From assembly GCA_030272155.1 (NCBI GenBank), contig CP126193.1, positions 7,750,001 to 7,814,000 on the forward strand: 64,000 nt of DNA, given 5' to 3'. The position numbers and the translations under genes were made by a program. Under the pieces are notes generated by a model. That model saw nothing but the letters and a program-made list of their open reading frames with translations, made no database searches and was not told the DNA's origin. This document shows, in pieces, positions 46,984-58,073 of the stretch (within the stretch, counting starts at the first letter, position 1; each line of letters starts with the position of its first letter). Source of the stretch: Tetradesmus obliquus (taxonomy: Eukaryota > Chlorophyta > Chlorophyceae > Sphaeropleales > Scenedesmaceae).

Positions 46984-49900
46984 CACCACCACCTCCACCA
47001 TGATGAGGTAGATCACGATCCACTCCAGCCGCGCGCTGTGGTGGTTGTTCTGGTGGTCGCGCAGCATGTCCAGCATCTCCTGCAGCACCTGCGGCATGAG
47101 TCAAGCATGTTGGTAAAATGCTTGGTGATTGCATGTCTGCAGATGAAGAGGTGTCCAGCATCTCCTGCAGCACCTGCGGCAGCAGCAGCATGCAGCAGGC
47201 TGACAACCGTCAGACAGATGCAGAGGTGTGCAGCATCTCCTGCAGCACCTGCAGGCGGCATCAACCAAGCATGCAGCAGCCCGACAGCAATCAGGCAATT
47301 GCCTGCCTGCAAAGGTGTTGTCAAAGGCAGCGCTGCATGCGGCTGCACGCTGACTCACCGCGAAGCGCGCGTTGAGCACCTCTACATTGTCAGGCAGGTC
47401 AGGTATTAACACTCGGCATCCGTTCCGACGCTGCATGCAACTCACCGCGAAGCGCGCGTTGAGCACCTCTACACTGTCAGGCAGGTCAGCTGTTCAAACT
47501 CCGCATCCGTCCCAACGCTGCACGCTGACTCACCGCGAAGCGCGCGTTGAGCACCTCCACGCGCTGCTCCAGCTCCAGGTACTCGCAAATGCGCTCGTAC
47601 AGCGCCTGGAAGGAGTCCGGGGCCCGCCAGAAGAACTCCGGCGTGTCCAGCACGCTGCTCAGCAGGTTGACGGCCGCCTTCTGGATGAACACCTGCCAAC
47701 ACGTGTGAAGGTGCAGCAGATTCAGCAGTGAGGCGACAGGCATAGCAGTTGCACCAGGGCGGCACGCTGCTCAGCAGGTTGACGGCCGCCTTTTGAATGA
47801 ACACCTGAAAAGGTGCGTGTGTATAACAAGCACAGCAATGAGGCAATACTTGGATATGACTGTTGAACAGGTGCACCAGGGCGGCACGCTGCTCAGCAGG
47901 TTCACGCCCGCCTTCTGGATGAACACCTGCCAACATGTGGTGTACAAACAAACACAGCAATGAGGCAAACTTCAATTTGTTGAACAGGCACACCACACGC
48001 TGCTGCGCTGCTGCTGCGACACACAGTGTACATTGCAGCCACCTGCTGTCACACCTGCCTGCCGCCCCACCTGGCTGATGAGGTTGGCGGTGATGCTGCT
48101 GCTGCTGCTAAAGAAAAATCTCCTGCTATACTACCTTCTGCTCCATCACCCACCTTGCTGATGAGCCAAGCTGGATGGCCTCTGGCGACAGCGCTACCTT
48201 GCCGGATGCTGCTGCTGCTGCAACAACACACATTCTACACCGCAGCCACTGCTGCCGCCTCACCTTGCCGATGAGCTTGGCGATCGTCTCCGGCGACAGC
48301 GCCACCTTGCCGGATGCCGCCAGGCTCTCAGGCAAGTGCTTTGTCTCCACCACCATCGCGCTCACGCGCCGCTCGTGCAGCGAGAGCTTCGTAGACTGCG
48401 CCAGCGCGTAGCTAATGGCCAGCTTCACCTGCAGAGATTCAAATTTAAATCGAACAACAGGTGCTGAACAATGTACGGCGACAGGCATCCAGTGTGTAGG
48501 CGTGTGAGCAGCCAAGGTGCCAGCGGACAGCTGATGGTAAGCTTCACCTGCAGTCACGAAACGGCACGGCGAACACGTCTGAGCAAACACGTGTCGGCGG
48601 TGTGGGTGTGCCAGCGTGTAGCTGTGATGGCAAGCTTAACCTGCAGTCACGGAACGGCACGGCAAACACATCTGAGCAAACACATGTTGGCAGTGTGGGT
48701 CTGGTGGCAGGCTTCACCTGCAAGAGTGCGGCAACAGGCATATGCAAGTATGTGTATGTGTGATGCACGAGCAGCAGAAGTGCGCCAGTGCGTAGGCCTC
48801 AGAGTGACAGCCCGAGCTGAGCTGCTTGCAGCTTCCTATTTTACCAGATGTCTGTGGTGGCGTGTGCCGCATGAACACACCGTGTAACCCCTCTATCTCT
48901 ATCTATCTAGTGCGTAGCTGAAGGTCAGCTTCACCTGCAATGCGGAGTGCGGGGTAACAATGGTTGCTGCGGGGCTACCACGGGTGCTGGTATAATGTCA
49001 TCCTGTGCAGGCCGAGCTGACCAATGCTAGGTGTGTAGAGCACGTGACAGCAAGAGTGCTGAGCACCAAGCTTACGCGCGGTGCTGGCTTGACGTGCAGC
49101 ACAACGCAAGAGCCCTTTCATGCAAGCCCCTTGAGCGTGCCATGAGGAGTAAAGCAGCGGCAGCTGTGCTCTGTGGAACAAGGGAACCCGCACCCAAACC
49201 TCGGACCCACCTGGTGGTCCTTGGCTGCCTTCTTGTGAAGTGTGACGGTGTCATTTTGGATGTGTGGCTTCTCCAAGGAGCTGTAGTTGAACTCAAACTG
49301 GCAGGCGTGGCAAACATGAAAGTGCGCGCGCGAGACAGGGACAGCACAAGGTAAGCAGTGAAGCTGGGAAGACCAACCCCAGGCAGGAAGCATGTAGCTG
49401 ATCTCAGACCGTCAGGCGATGGCGCTGGTGAGGCACTGGCAACACGGGTGCACGTGCTGTGTGTTCTTGCAGCAAGCCGGCACAACAATGTAACCTGCTG
49501 CTGCTGCTGCTGCTGCTGCTGCAGCCCTCCAAATCAGCCTACCTGGTCCACCTCCAGTTCTTCACTGTCCACAGGCTGGTTAGCTGCCTGGTGCGCGATC
49601 GTGCGCATCACGGCAGCCTCCTGCAGGCACAGCCAGCCAGCAGCAGCAGCAGCAGCAGCACGTGAGTGGCCGCACAGCCGCAGCACTGCAGCCCATGCCG
49701 CCAGCCAGCCTGCGCGTATGATATAGCTGATCCGATCACAGCACATTCTGGCATGCAAGCTCCCACACCAGCGACACCCACAAGCACGCTACAAACATCT
49801 GCATGGCAACGCACCAGGGCTGCAGCAACCATGTAATAACCGCACCTGCGCACTGTCCAGGCCCCAGCATGCCACTACGCCATAGTCAAAGAAGAAAAGG

Positions 49901-52124
49901 TCTCCCCCAGGGGCATCATCACTGGCTGCGCTTGCAGGAAAGCAGGCACATGCAGCAGTGGTTGGAGGTCAATGGGTGCGCACCTTGCTGCTGCAGCAGT
50001 GTTGCAGGCAACATGGTAGAATGGCTGTTCCTACTCCGGGCTCTGTACAGTGCTGCATGCTGTGCGTTGCAAGCATTTGAGTACTATTGAAGAGCCGGCA
50101 GCCACATGTGACACCAACTGCATGGGCATGTGCGGTGAGTCGCGCACCTGCAAAGTACTCTACGTAGAACACATCCGGGTACGACTTGATGGCGCTTGCA
50201 GGAAAGCTGGCTCGCAGCACCTGCAGCAAGCAGTGCAGCGGGACAGTGGCAAGTGCAGCACACACAGGTCAGCGGTTTAGATGCGAAAACAGCGGCACAC
50301 ATACATCCCCAAAGCCGCATGTGTTGCTACATGAGTAATGGAACATGACCTTTGCGCAAACAGCAGCCAAAGGCGCTGACAACAGCAATGTACTGCCCCA
50401 CACATCGTGGCTTTGTCACCACCAGCCACCCGGCAGTCCAGCACACCCGCAGCCACCAACCGAGCAGCAGTACGGCTGCATAAGGTACATCACAGCCGCT
50501 GTGCACTCCAGCAACTGTACGTGGAGCTGTAACACGTGGGCCAACTGCCCATATCAGTGCACATGCATGTGCCATACCACGCACCGAGCCCAACACACCA
50601 GCAGCCATGCAAAAGAAGCAGCAACACAGCTGCTTATATCAGTGCGCACGCACGTGCCACCACTGCGCACCAACTGCCCGACACACAAGCACCCATGCAT
50701 CGAAAGCAGCAGTACAGCTGCACATAACAGTGCACACAAAAGAAATTTTAGAAACTATTGCATGTGCCGCACCTCATCCAGCTTCTTCCTGTCGAAGCTG
50801 TCGCCAGGGCAGTACAGCGTGATGCGGCCGCGCTGCTGCCGCGCCCGCGATGCATCCAGGTCCTGAAACATGCCTGCCGGGCAGCAGCGGCGTTGCACAC
50901 AGGATGCAGCATGCGGACCTGGGGGCATCGCCCTACACAACCTGTGCATAATCACCCCAGGACAGCAGGCTGCAGAGCACAGCAGTGCCTGCCACAGCAA
51001 CCCAGCTAGCACAGCTGCCACTGAGGAAAGCCGCAGCAGGTGACTGCTGGTGGTGGTGGTGGTGGTGCTGCGTCGCCTGCAGCTGCCTACCTGGTGCGAT
51101 GGTGAGTGCGGTGAAGTCATCGCCTGTCGCTAGCGATGACAGAGATTCGCCTGAGCAGCAGAAGCACAGAATGCAGCCGCAGCAGCTGTCAACAAGCAGT
51201 GATGAGCTTGGAGTGCTTTTGATTGGTGCTGCTGAAACTTGAATTACCACACCACACCGTGTACTAAAAGGTGTATGTTTCCGCTGTTATTGACGTGCCA
51301 CAAGTCAGGACGGCTACTGTGCCGATCGACTTGTGCTTGGTGCAGCAGCACGGGAGGCAGGCAGTGCCACGCAAGGCGATGCTCATCACGCCCAATGCTC
51401 TGCTGCAAATTCAAACCAAGTACTATAGCGCTCTGCTGCAAGCTTGATCAAGTACTGCATCAGTCCTGCAAGCAAAACATAACTGCTGTGCTCACCATGC
51501 AGCGCCTCCAGCGATGCTGGCAATGAGTCGGGTGCTGCTGCTAGTGCTGCGGCTGCTGCTGCTGCATCCTCATCATCATCCTCAGGCAGAGGCACCCACC
51601 TGCAAGCAAGGCACAGCAGCAGTAGTGATGCGCATGACACATCATGCAGGATGCATCATGACCTGGAATCATGCGCGGCTTTGTGCCACTGGCTTGCAGG
51701 CATATGCAACCTCAGCTGGAGTGGTTGCTTGTCGTGGCAGGGGCATACAAGTGAGGTCTCACCCGCTCGTTTAAACGGAGCAGCTGTACTTGCTGCATGC
51801 ACAACGCGTGTACCGACAGCACTGCTTGGAGTCCCAGCAACTGCAGCCATGCCAACTTGGCAAGCCACAACCAGAAGCTGCGCCCATCGTTGCTCACTTG
51901 TCTTTCTGCCGCAGGTTCTGTATCTGCTGGCTTGACAGCGACAGCAGCTGCCTGCTGGGCCTGCCGGCTGCCATCTGCCGCACGCCTCGAGCTTCAGGGC
52001 CTGGGCTAGTGGTAGGCCGCCGCATCCAGCGCCCGTCATGATTAGGCGGGCTGGCAGACAGCAGCGGCTGATGCAGCGGAACCAGAGGCCCCTGCTGCCT
52101 GCTGCGGTGGTGCTTGGTGGACAT
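46936..52124 (-). CDS. RMD1/RMND1-type DUF155 membrane protein
   Basis: Eleven exons, 428 residues: 52124-51898, 51599-51496, 51150-51091, 50873-50773, 50220-50148, 49925-49846, 49620-49543, 49297-49211, 48428-48264, 47692-47534 and 47088-46936. The DUF155/YagE pattern is clear: GRITLYCPGDSFD, YPDVFYVEYFAG, GDLFFFDYGVVACWGL, then ALAQSTKLSLHERRV, NLLSSVLDTPEFFW, EYLELEQRVEVLNARF, MLRDHQNNHHSARLEWIVIY and a C-terminal membrane segment. Family members in yeast and animals include RMD1 and the mitochondrial RMND1; biochemical function is not settled. The first ~110 residues are low complexity and acidic around DDDEDAAA. ATG at 52124 is the first in the open frame. Introns are crowded with copies of exon borders. 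Confidence 0.94.
47155..47475 (-). repeat. Copies of RMD1-like exon 11 start and exon 10 end in intron 10
   Basis: Acceptor plus start of exon 11 (VLQEMLD) recurs near 47159-47183 and 47231-47255. Exon 10 end plus donor (VEVLNARFA, GTGAGT) recurs near 47357-47385 and 47443-47475. Confidence 0.88.
47763..48212 (-). repeat. Copies of RMD1-like exon 10 start and exon 9 end in intron 9
   Basis: Exon 10 start with acceptor (VFIQKA-NLLSSV) recurs at about 47763-47807 and 47885-47939. Exon 9 end (SGKVALSPE, LIGK) recurs with decay at about 48060-48080 and 48151-48212. Confidence 0.85.
48541..48945 (-). repeat. Four copies of RMD1-like exon 9 start in intron 8
   Basis: The acceptor-exon junction CTGCAG/GTGAAGCT (genuine 48428) recurs near 48541, 48636, 48711 and 48930; the last extends to FSYAL. 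Confidence 0.8.
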
Positions 52125-53045
52125 GGCCTCGAGCACTGCTGAGGTCTTTCAAAGACTACTTTTGCTACTAGTTGAGCCCAGCAGCTGCCGAGAGCGGCGC
52201 CCTAGAAGGAGACAGCACAGCATCTAGGTGAGTGAACAGTAGAGTGAACCTCTGCGCACAAGGTCCGGCAACTGGAATACGTCAAAGCTACAGAAAAGCG
52301 GCCAAAGGTTCAAACGGCGAGGCAGCAAGCTTGCGAGTGTGAAAGCCCTAGCTTGTCGTGAGCATCAGATGCATACGGACGCAACGCGCGCCGATCCAGG
52401 TTGCAAGCAAAGATGAAACCTTTAAAGGTCACTTCCTTGACCCTAAAGAGCGATCAGCGAAATAGGGAAGCAACGTAACCCCCTGTTCTAACCTGTGTGT
52501 TAGAGTGAGACAGGCGGTGTGAGACTGTTGAGTCTGAAGGTTCGTGGGGTGCATGGCACACTGCGCACTGCCTGCAGGTATGTCGCTTTGTCATTGTTGC
52601 ATGTGCTGTTTGCTGCGACTGTGTCGCCTGGACGCTTGAGACGGATCTACAGCTGCTGTGATGCGGGTGAGCCATCAAATTGCAGATCTGGAACCATGCA
52701 GTAGGATTATGTGCATTTGCCAACGTACATAAGACCTCATAATGCTGTACAAGTGTAGCTAACAGCTGACAATTGTACTGGGTGCCACCTGCTGCACTGC
52801 TGCAGCGCGCAAGCCACCTGCTTGCAAGTGCCCTTGGCCACAGCCGGGCACCATGCGTTGCTTCATGCACGGAGGCAGCAGCACTTGCTTGCTGCCAACA
52901 GAGCAGCACCAGCAGCACATGGCGGCAGCAGCAGCAGCAGGTACTCGGCAGGCATGCACTGCTGAATGCAGCTCGGCAGGCAACACAGCAGCAGCTGCTG
53001 CATGAGCAGGCACAGCAAGGCACCTGGAGGTTTCCTGCTCAACAT
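52125..53045. other. Divergent region between RMD1-like and TPR genes
   Basis: Probable promoters of both genes. An open frame continuous with the TPR gene runs from 52773 to 53045 without an ATG and may be coding if an upstream exon supplies the start. Confidence 0.45.
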
Positions 53046-55366
53046 ATGATGCCGGCGCACCAGCGGTGCTTCAGCAGCAGCAGCGCCCAGGCCAGCAGCA
53101 ATGCTGGCGGCAGCGATGCCGGCAGTGGCAGCGGCGGTGCTGCTGGCGGGGCAGACGCGCTGCAAGTGAGTGCTGTTGACGCTGCTGAAACAGCAACAAC
53201 TCACTGCAGCTGTTCAAGCCTCGTGCTTGGTTTCACGGGTACCTGCACCCGTAGTTGCCAGCCTGCATGCGTGCTCATTGCAGCCATGCGCACAGTATCG
53301 ATTTGCAGCGCTCCCTGTTTGGCGCCTGACAAGTCTGCCTCACATGGCTCACATGGCTGGTGCCTCCCGCAGGCATCCATGGACAAGCTTGTGGACACAG
53401 CAGTGAGGCTGGTGAAGCAATCCCTGTGCTGCATGTCATATTGCTGTGCCTGATGTCTGCTGCATGCCTGCCGGCCACCTGCTTGTTGCTTTTCTTGTTT
53501 TCAGGCCTCCATGGACAAGCTTGTGGACACTGCAGTGGCCCTAGTGGAGGAGAACCGGCTGCAGCAGGCCACGCAGGTGCTGCAGCAGGGCATAGAGCTG
53601 CTGGCCAGCACCTTCCCTGACAGGTGAGGTTACTAGAAGTGTTGTCATGGACACAGCAGGGGTGTAGTTTGCAGGTTTGGCAGCTGTTGCTGCAGCATTG
53701 CAGCATAGAGCTGCTGGCCAGCACCTTCCCTGACAGGTGCACTCTCTCCAAGACCACTACAAGTGTAGCCACAGGCACAGCAGGGGCACCGTTGTGTAGT
53801 CTGCAAGTTTGGCAGCTGTTGCGGCAGCAGGACAGCATAGAGCTGTTGGCCAGCACCTTCGCTGACAGGTGCGCATTTGCTGTGAGAGGTGACGGCAACC
53901 TTCTCAAAGGACCCGGCAAGGGCGGGGTTGTGTAGTCTGCATGTTCGGCAGCAGGGCATAGAGCTGCTGTCCAGCACCTTCCCTGTCAGGTGCGCACACA
54001 GGTAGAGGGGTTGAGGGGTTGAAGAACATTCCAGTGAAAGGTGTGCATGGCTATGTTTAGTTCGGGGATTAGTTTGATGCATGGAACAAGACGACTGTCT
54101 GCAGTGAATGCATGGTTGCCACCTTCAAGCACAGCTGGACCAGGAGACCCCCGTGTACAGCACAGCAGCAGTCCTGCAGTACGATCACAGCAGGAGTGCG
54201 CATGGCCGCCGCTGCTGCAGCAGGAAAAGCAGCTTGTCTATCGTGGAGATTTACCAGCCCTTGCGGGCGCCGCTGTAGTTTGTGGCTGGCAGCAAAGCAC
54301 TGGAGCTGCTGCATTGGCGTGCGAGCCAATGCTGTGCAGCACGCAATGGCTGCGTGAGTGTGGTTGCTGCTCTATCTGCCCCTGTTTGTCCCTACCCCTG
54401 CAGCAGCATTCTTGCTTCTGCCCAGTGTGCTGTGGCTGCTATCCCTCTGGCACTCCTGCCACTGCTTGACTTGCACAGTCTGATGTGAACACTGCTGAAT
54501 GCACTGCCTGTAGGCCTGAGCTGAGTGAGCTGCACAACCAGGCTGCGCTGCTGCTGCTGTTTGGGGGCCAGCACGAGGAGGCCGCAAAGCATGCGCAGCA
54601 GGCATTGGAGATCACGCAGAGATTCTTTGGCCCTGCACACCCACTGACAGGGCACAGGCTGCTGCGGCTGGGCACAATCAGGTGCGTTACAGGCGCCTTG
54701 TTATATGCAGTGCATGCATTGCCTTGCATTTGAGATTGAGCAGCTGAATGTAGATGTGTTGCCTGGGCGGGATGCGCCACATGCTGCAAGCTGTTATCCA
54801 AAGAAGCCCAAATCAGCTGCAGGCACCAGCAATGCTACCCCAGGCACGGTCAACACACATGATGACCAGCAGTTTGACTGTGAACACACCGGCGTGTCTA
54901 AGCAGCTGCATGCAACTGCACTGCTGCTGCTGCACTGCTGCTGCTGCTGCTGCTGCCTGCTTGCCTGCCTGCGCTGGCTGCAGGGTGGCTGCTGGGCAGT
55001 TGCAGGAGGCACAGCCGCTGCTGGCGGCAGCAACAGACATGCTCTCAAAGCAAGCTGAGGTGGGCATGTTTGCAGCTTGCAGCTTTCATTGCATGTATGT
55101 GTTACACTACGTGTGAGCATCTCTGAAAGTTGTAGCTGCTTGGATCACAGGCATTGCTTAGAAAGCTGCAGCTTGCTGGTTCGTGGTGGCGTAAGTGCCT
55201 GCAACAACGCGCATGCTGTATGGTCAGTGCGCAAGTGTCCCAACTCCTTTCACACCAGCGATCGCTGCAACGCAACGCGTGTATAGTCGTTGCGTGTGCA
55301 AGCCACAATGAACAAGTGTTTGGCGCATCAACCACACCACAGGCCAATGCACCAAACACACACAAC

Positions 55367-55403
<37 letters not shown>

Positions 55404-58008
55404 AGGACCCGAGCCTTTCAGAGGGCCTGTTCTACCTGCACGTGCTGGCTGTGGCTGCTGCTGACAGCCCGCAGGAGGTGGCAGCATCAACTGCGGGCAT
55501 GCAGGACTCATTCAAGCACATGCTGGCCACGCTGGGTGAGGCACAGCTGCAGCAGCAGCTGTGCTAAACTGTTCTATAACACGTTAAAGCGTCAACGGGC
55601 TTCACATCTGTCTCTGTTGTGTTGTTGTGCTGTGCTGTGCTGTGCTGGGCTGGGCCAAACTGTGCTGTGTTGCTGTACTACAGCAGTATACAAAGACAGC
55701 CCCGTGCTAGTCGGGGCTGCATGTCACCCTTGTGTCGGCTTGCTCACTGGCTTGTCAGCCGTCTGTTGTCTTGCATCACAATCATACTTTGAAAGCGCTT
55801 TGCACTGGGTTCTCTGCAGCGCATGTCTGCGCCATTGTGCGAGTCACATCACAGCCAACTCTGCTTGCCGCCCGTGCAGCTCAGGCAGAAGCCATACACT
55901 GCTCTGTGCAGGCAATTTGCCATTGCCATAGCTTTGTTATACTTAACCCACCCGGTTTACCTAACCTACTCGGTTTACCCCGGCCGCACCGAGCATGTCT
56001 TTGCCTTTGCGCAGGTGCCGAGAGCATGATTGTGCGCCTTGCCCTGGCTGCGCACAGCAAGCAGGTCGGCGTGGCACTGGATGGCAGCCTGGCCCTGGGG
56101 GAGGCGGCATTCAAGCAGCACATCAGCCTGCAGGTGAGGTTGTAGCAGCACATGAATTCGTCCTTTTACATCATCCTGCAGGTCAGGCTATAGCAGCACA
56201 ACAGATTCGTCCTTGACATCAGCCTTTTACACCAGCCTGGCCCTTGGGGAGCCGGGTTTCAAGCAGCACATAAGCCTGCAGGTGCGGCTGTAGCAGCTGT
56301 GGTAGAGCGTTCGTGTGGCAGCTATAGGCTCGACTGCTCCTGCAGTCTCTTGGAGCCGCTCTCTGCTGCCTGGAAAGCAGCATGTGCAGCCACATGTTTG
56401 CGGCAGAGCCTGTCAAACAATTTGCTGACATCCGCCTCTGCTGCACAGCTCCTGCACCGCTGCTGCTGCTGCTGCTGCTGCTGCTGCAGGAGCTGCAGGA
56501 CGCAGGCAGTGCTGCTGCAGGGGAAGCAGCGCTTGCAGTACATCATCGTTTGCGGCAGGTTCTGTCAACAAATTCAACATCTGCGTGTGCTCTGCTGCAC
56601 TGCTGCTGCTGCTGCTGCTGCAGGAGCTGCAGGATGTAGGCAGTGCTGAGCTGGGCCTCACACTGTACCAGCTGGCCACCACATACTACGCACATGACAT
56701 GCTGCAGGATGCCGGGCCAGCGCTGCAGCGAGGCTCAGCGCTGCTGCGCGCACACTACCCGGCAGAGCACGACCTGGTGGGTGTGCTGCTTTTTATTTGA
56801 AGACTAAACCGACTGGCTATCACTGCTCACAACACAGTTCAACTCCTTGTTTGCTGAAAGAACGTTACAACTTGAGCAGAGCACGACCTGGTGGGTTTGC
56901 TGCTGCGCCTGGGTGAGGCGCCAGGGTGCGGCACCTGGGTGCGGCGCGGATCACAGTCGCGGCCAGCTGCTGTAGTGCCTGCATGTCCTATGCTTGTCAT
57001 GCAGGCACTGCCTGTGCAGCTTGGGTGGGCTGCTGCCTTGCCTGCATAATGTATATAAAGAGTCACAGCATGCATGCAGGTCAGACATTACAAGGAAGCA
57101 TAATGCAACATAGTGAGTACTCACATGGCTAGAGATGGGGTCCCCCGGCACCATGGCTGCTTGAACCTATGTGCTTGAGCACCCGACACAGTTGCTGATG
57201 CATGAATGTTTGCGCCGCTGATTTCGCTGTGGCTTGCAGGTGCAGCTGTGCAAGCACCGGCTAGGGATGGTGTGTGCTGCAGGGCGCGACTACCGCTCAG
57301 CCACGCTGCTGCTGGGAGAGACACTGCAGCACTACCGGCAGCAGCAGCAGGGCCACCCGCTGGCACATGAGGCAGAGCTGGGGCTGGCCATGGCAAGGTG
57401 AGGAGCCGCTGCTTTGACTTTGACTTTGACTTTGACTTTGACCGCAGGCTGGGTGACTGACGCATGTGTTACAGTGGCTCGCTACTGCCACTGAGCGCCG
57501 TGCAGCCTACCAGGGCTGCGGTGTATGTGGTGCATTGCAGCACGTTTGATCTGGACTGGTGGTTGCATGAATCAATGAGCTACGCGTGGTGTGTTAAAAC
57601 TCGCCACCCGCGTAAGTTAACGAGGGTGTGTGTGTGACGATGAGGGTACCCCATGCGCCTTCATACCTCCTACCATGGTGGTTGCACAGCTTGCTGTTCA
57701 GCAAGCACTGTGGGTGTGGCGGCGGAAGGTGGATGATCGGAGGGTGTTCTGCTGGTCGGAGCCAGATGGCACAATGCCCTTGCACGCTGTGCTTGCTGCT
57801 GTCGCTGTGCAGGGTGAAGGGCCTGGATCCACGCATGCCCAAGGCAGACAGGGATGCAGCAGTGGGAGAGGCGCTGCAGCAGATGCGCGCCGCGCTTGCA
57901 GGCATGGCCACAGCGCTGGGAGCAGAGCACCTGCTGGTGATTGGCGGCAGCCGCTACCTTGCGCAGTTGGCAGTGATGACGGGGCATGCGGCACCGCAGG
58001 GCAGCTGA
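53046..58008 (+). CDS. TPR-repeat protein, possibly mitochondrial
   Basis: Nine exons with intact phase: 53046-53165, 53505-53623, 54514-54681, 54984-55059, 55406-55535, 56015-56133, 56624-56776, 57240-57397 and 57813-58008; about 412 residues from the ATG at 53046. TPR-like helices of the kinesin-light-chain style are visible: LHNQAALLLLFGGQHEEAAK, AQQALEITQRFFGPAHPLTG, LYQLATTYYAHDMLQDAGPA, YRSATLLLGETLQHYRQQQQ. The first exon encodes PAHQRCFSSSSAQ, similar to a mitochondrial cleavage-site region. The open frame extends upstream to 52773 without an ATG, so a 5' exon may be missing. No specific family recognised; likely a scaffold protein. Confidence 0.82.
53373..53992 (+). repeat. Copies of TPR-gene exon 2 borders
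   Basis: The acceptor and start of exon 2 (ASMDKLVDTAV; genuine 53505) also occur at 53373-53425. The exon end plus donor (GIELLASTFPD, genuine end 53623) recurs at about 53703-53741, 53832-53869 and 53954-53992. Confidence 0.9.
55367..55405 (+). repeat. CTG tract at TPR-gene exon 5 acceptor
   Basis: About 12 CTG units ending in the acceptor CAG of exon 5 (first base 55406). Confidence 0.9.
56160..56292 (+). repeat. Copies of TPR-gene exon 6 end in intron 6
   Basis: Exon 6 end plus donor (genuine end 56133) recurs at about 56233-56292 (LALGE-like, FKQHISLQ) and as a shorter copy near 56172-56200. Confidence 0.8.
56461..56910 (+). repeat. Copies of TPR-gene exon 7 borders
   Basis: A CTG tract, acceptor and ELQDAGSA codons at about 56461-56515 duplicate the genuine exon 7 start (56624). 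Exon 7 end (AEHDL plus donor) recurs at about 56876-56910. Confidence 0.85.
57045..57165 (+). repeat. Dispersed repeat family 2, copy b (TPR intron 7)
   Basis: Matches 40240-40350 over about 115 bases, starting TGTATATAAAGAGTCACA and ending near CCATGGCTGCTT. Confidence 0.7.
57410..57442 (+). repeat. TTTGAC hexanucleotide microsatellite
   Basis: About five tandem TTTGAC units, 13 bases after the exon 8 donor of the TPR gene. Confidence 0.9.
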
Positions 58009-58073
58009 GGAAAGGGTACGTTGCGCAGCTGGCAGTGGTGACGGGGCATGCGCCACCGCAGGGCAGCTGAGCG
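57959..58073 (+). repeat. Tandem duplication of the TPR-gene C-terminal segment
   Basis: About 50 bases including the stop codon (57959-58008; LAQLAVMTGHAAPQGS) are repeated at 58019-58070 after the stop. Confidence 0.92.
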
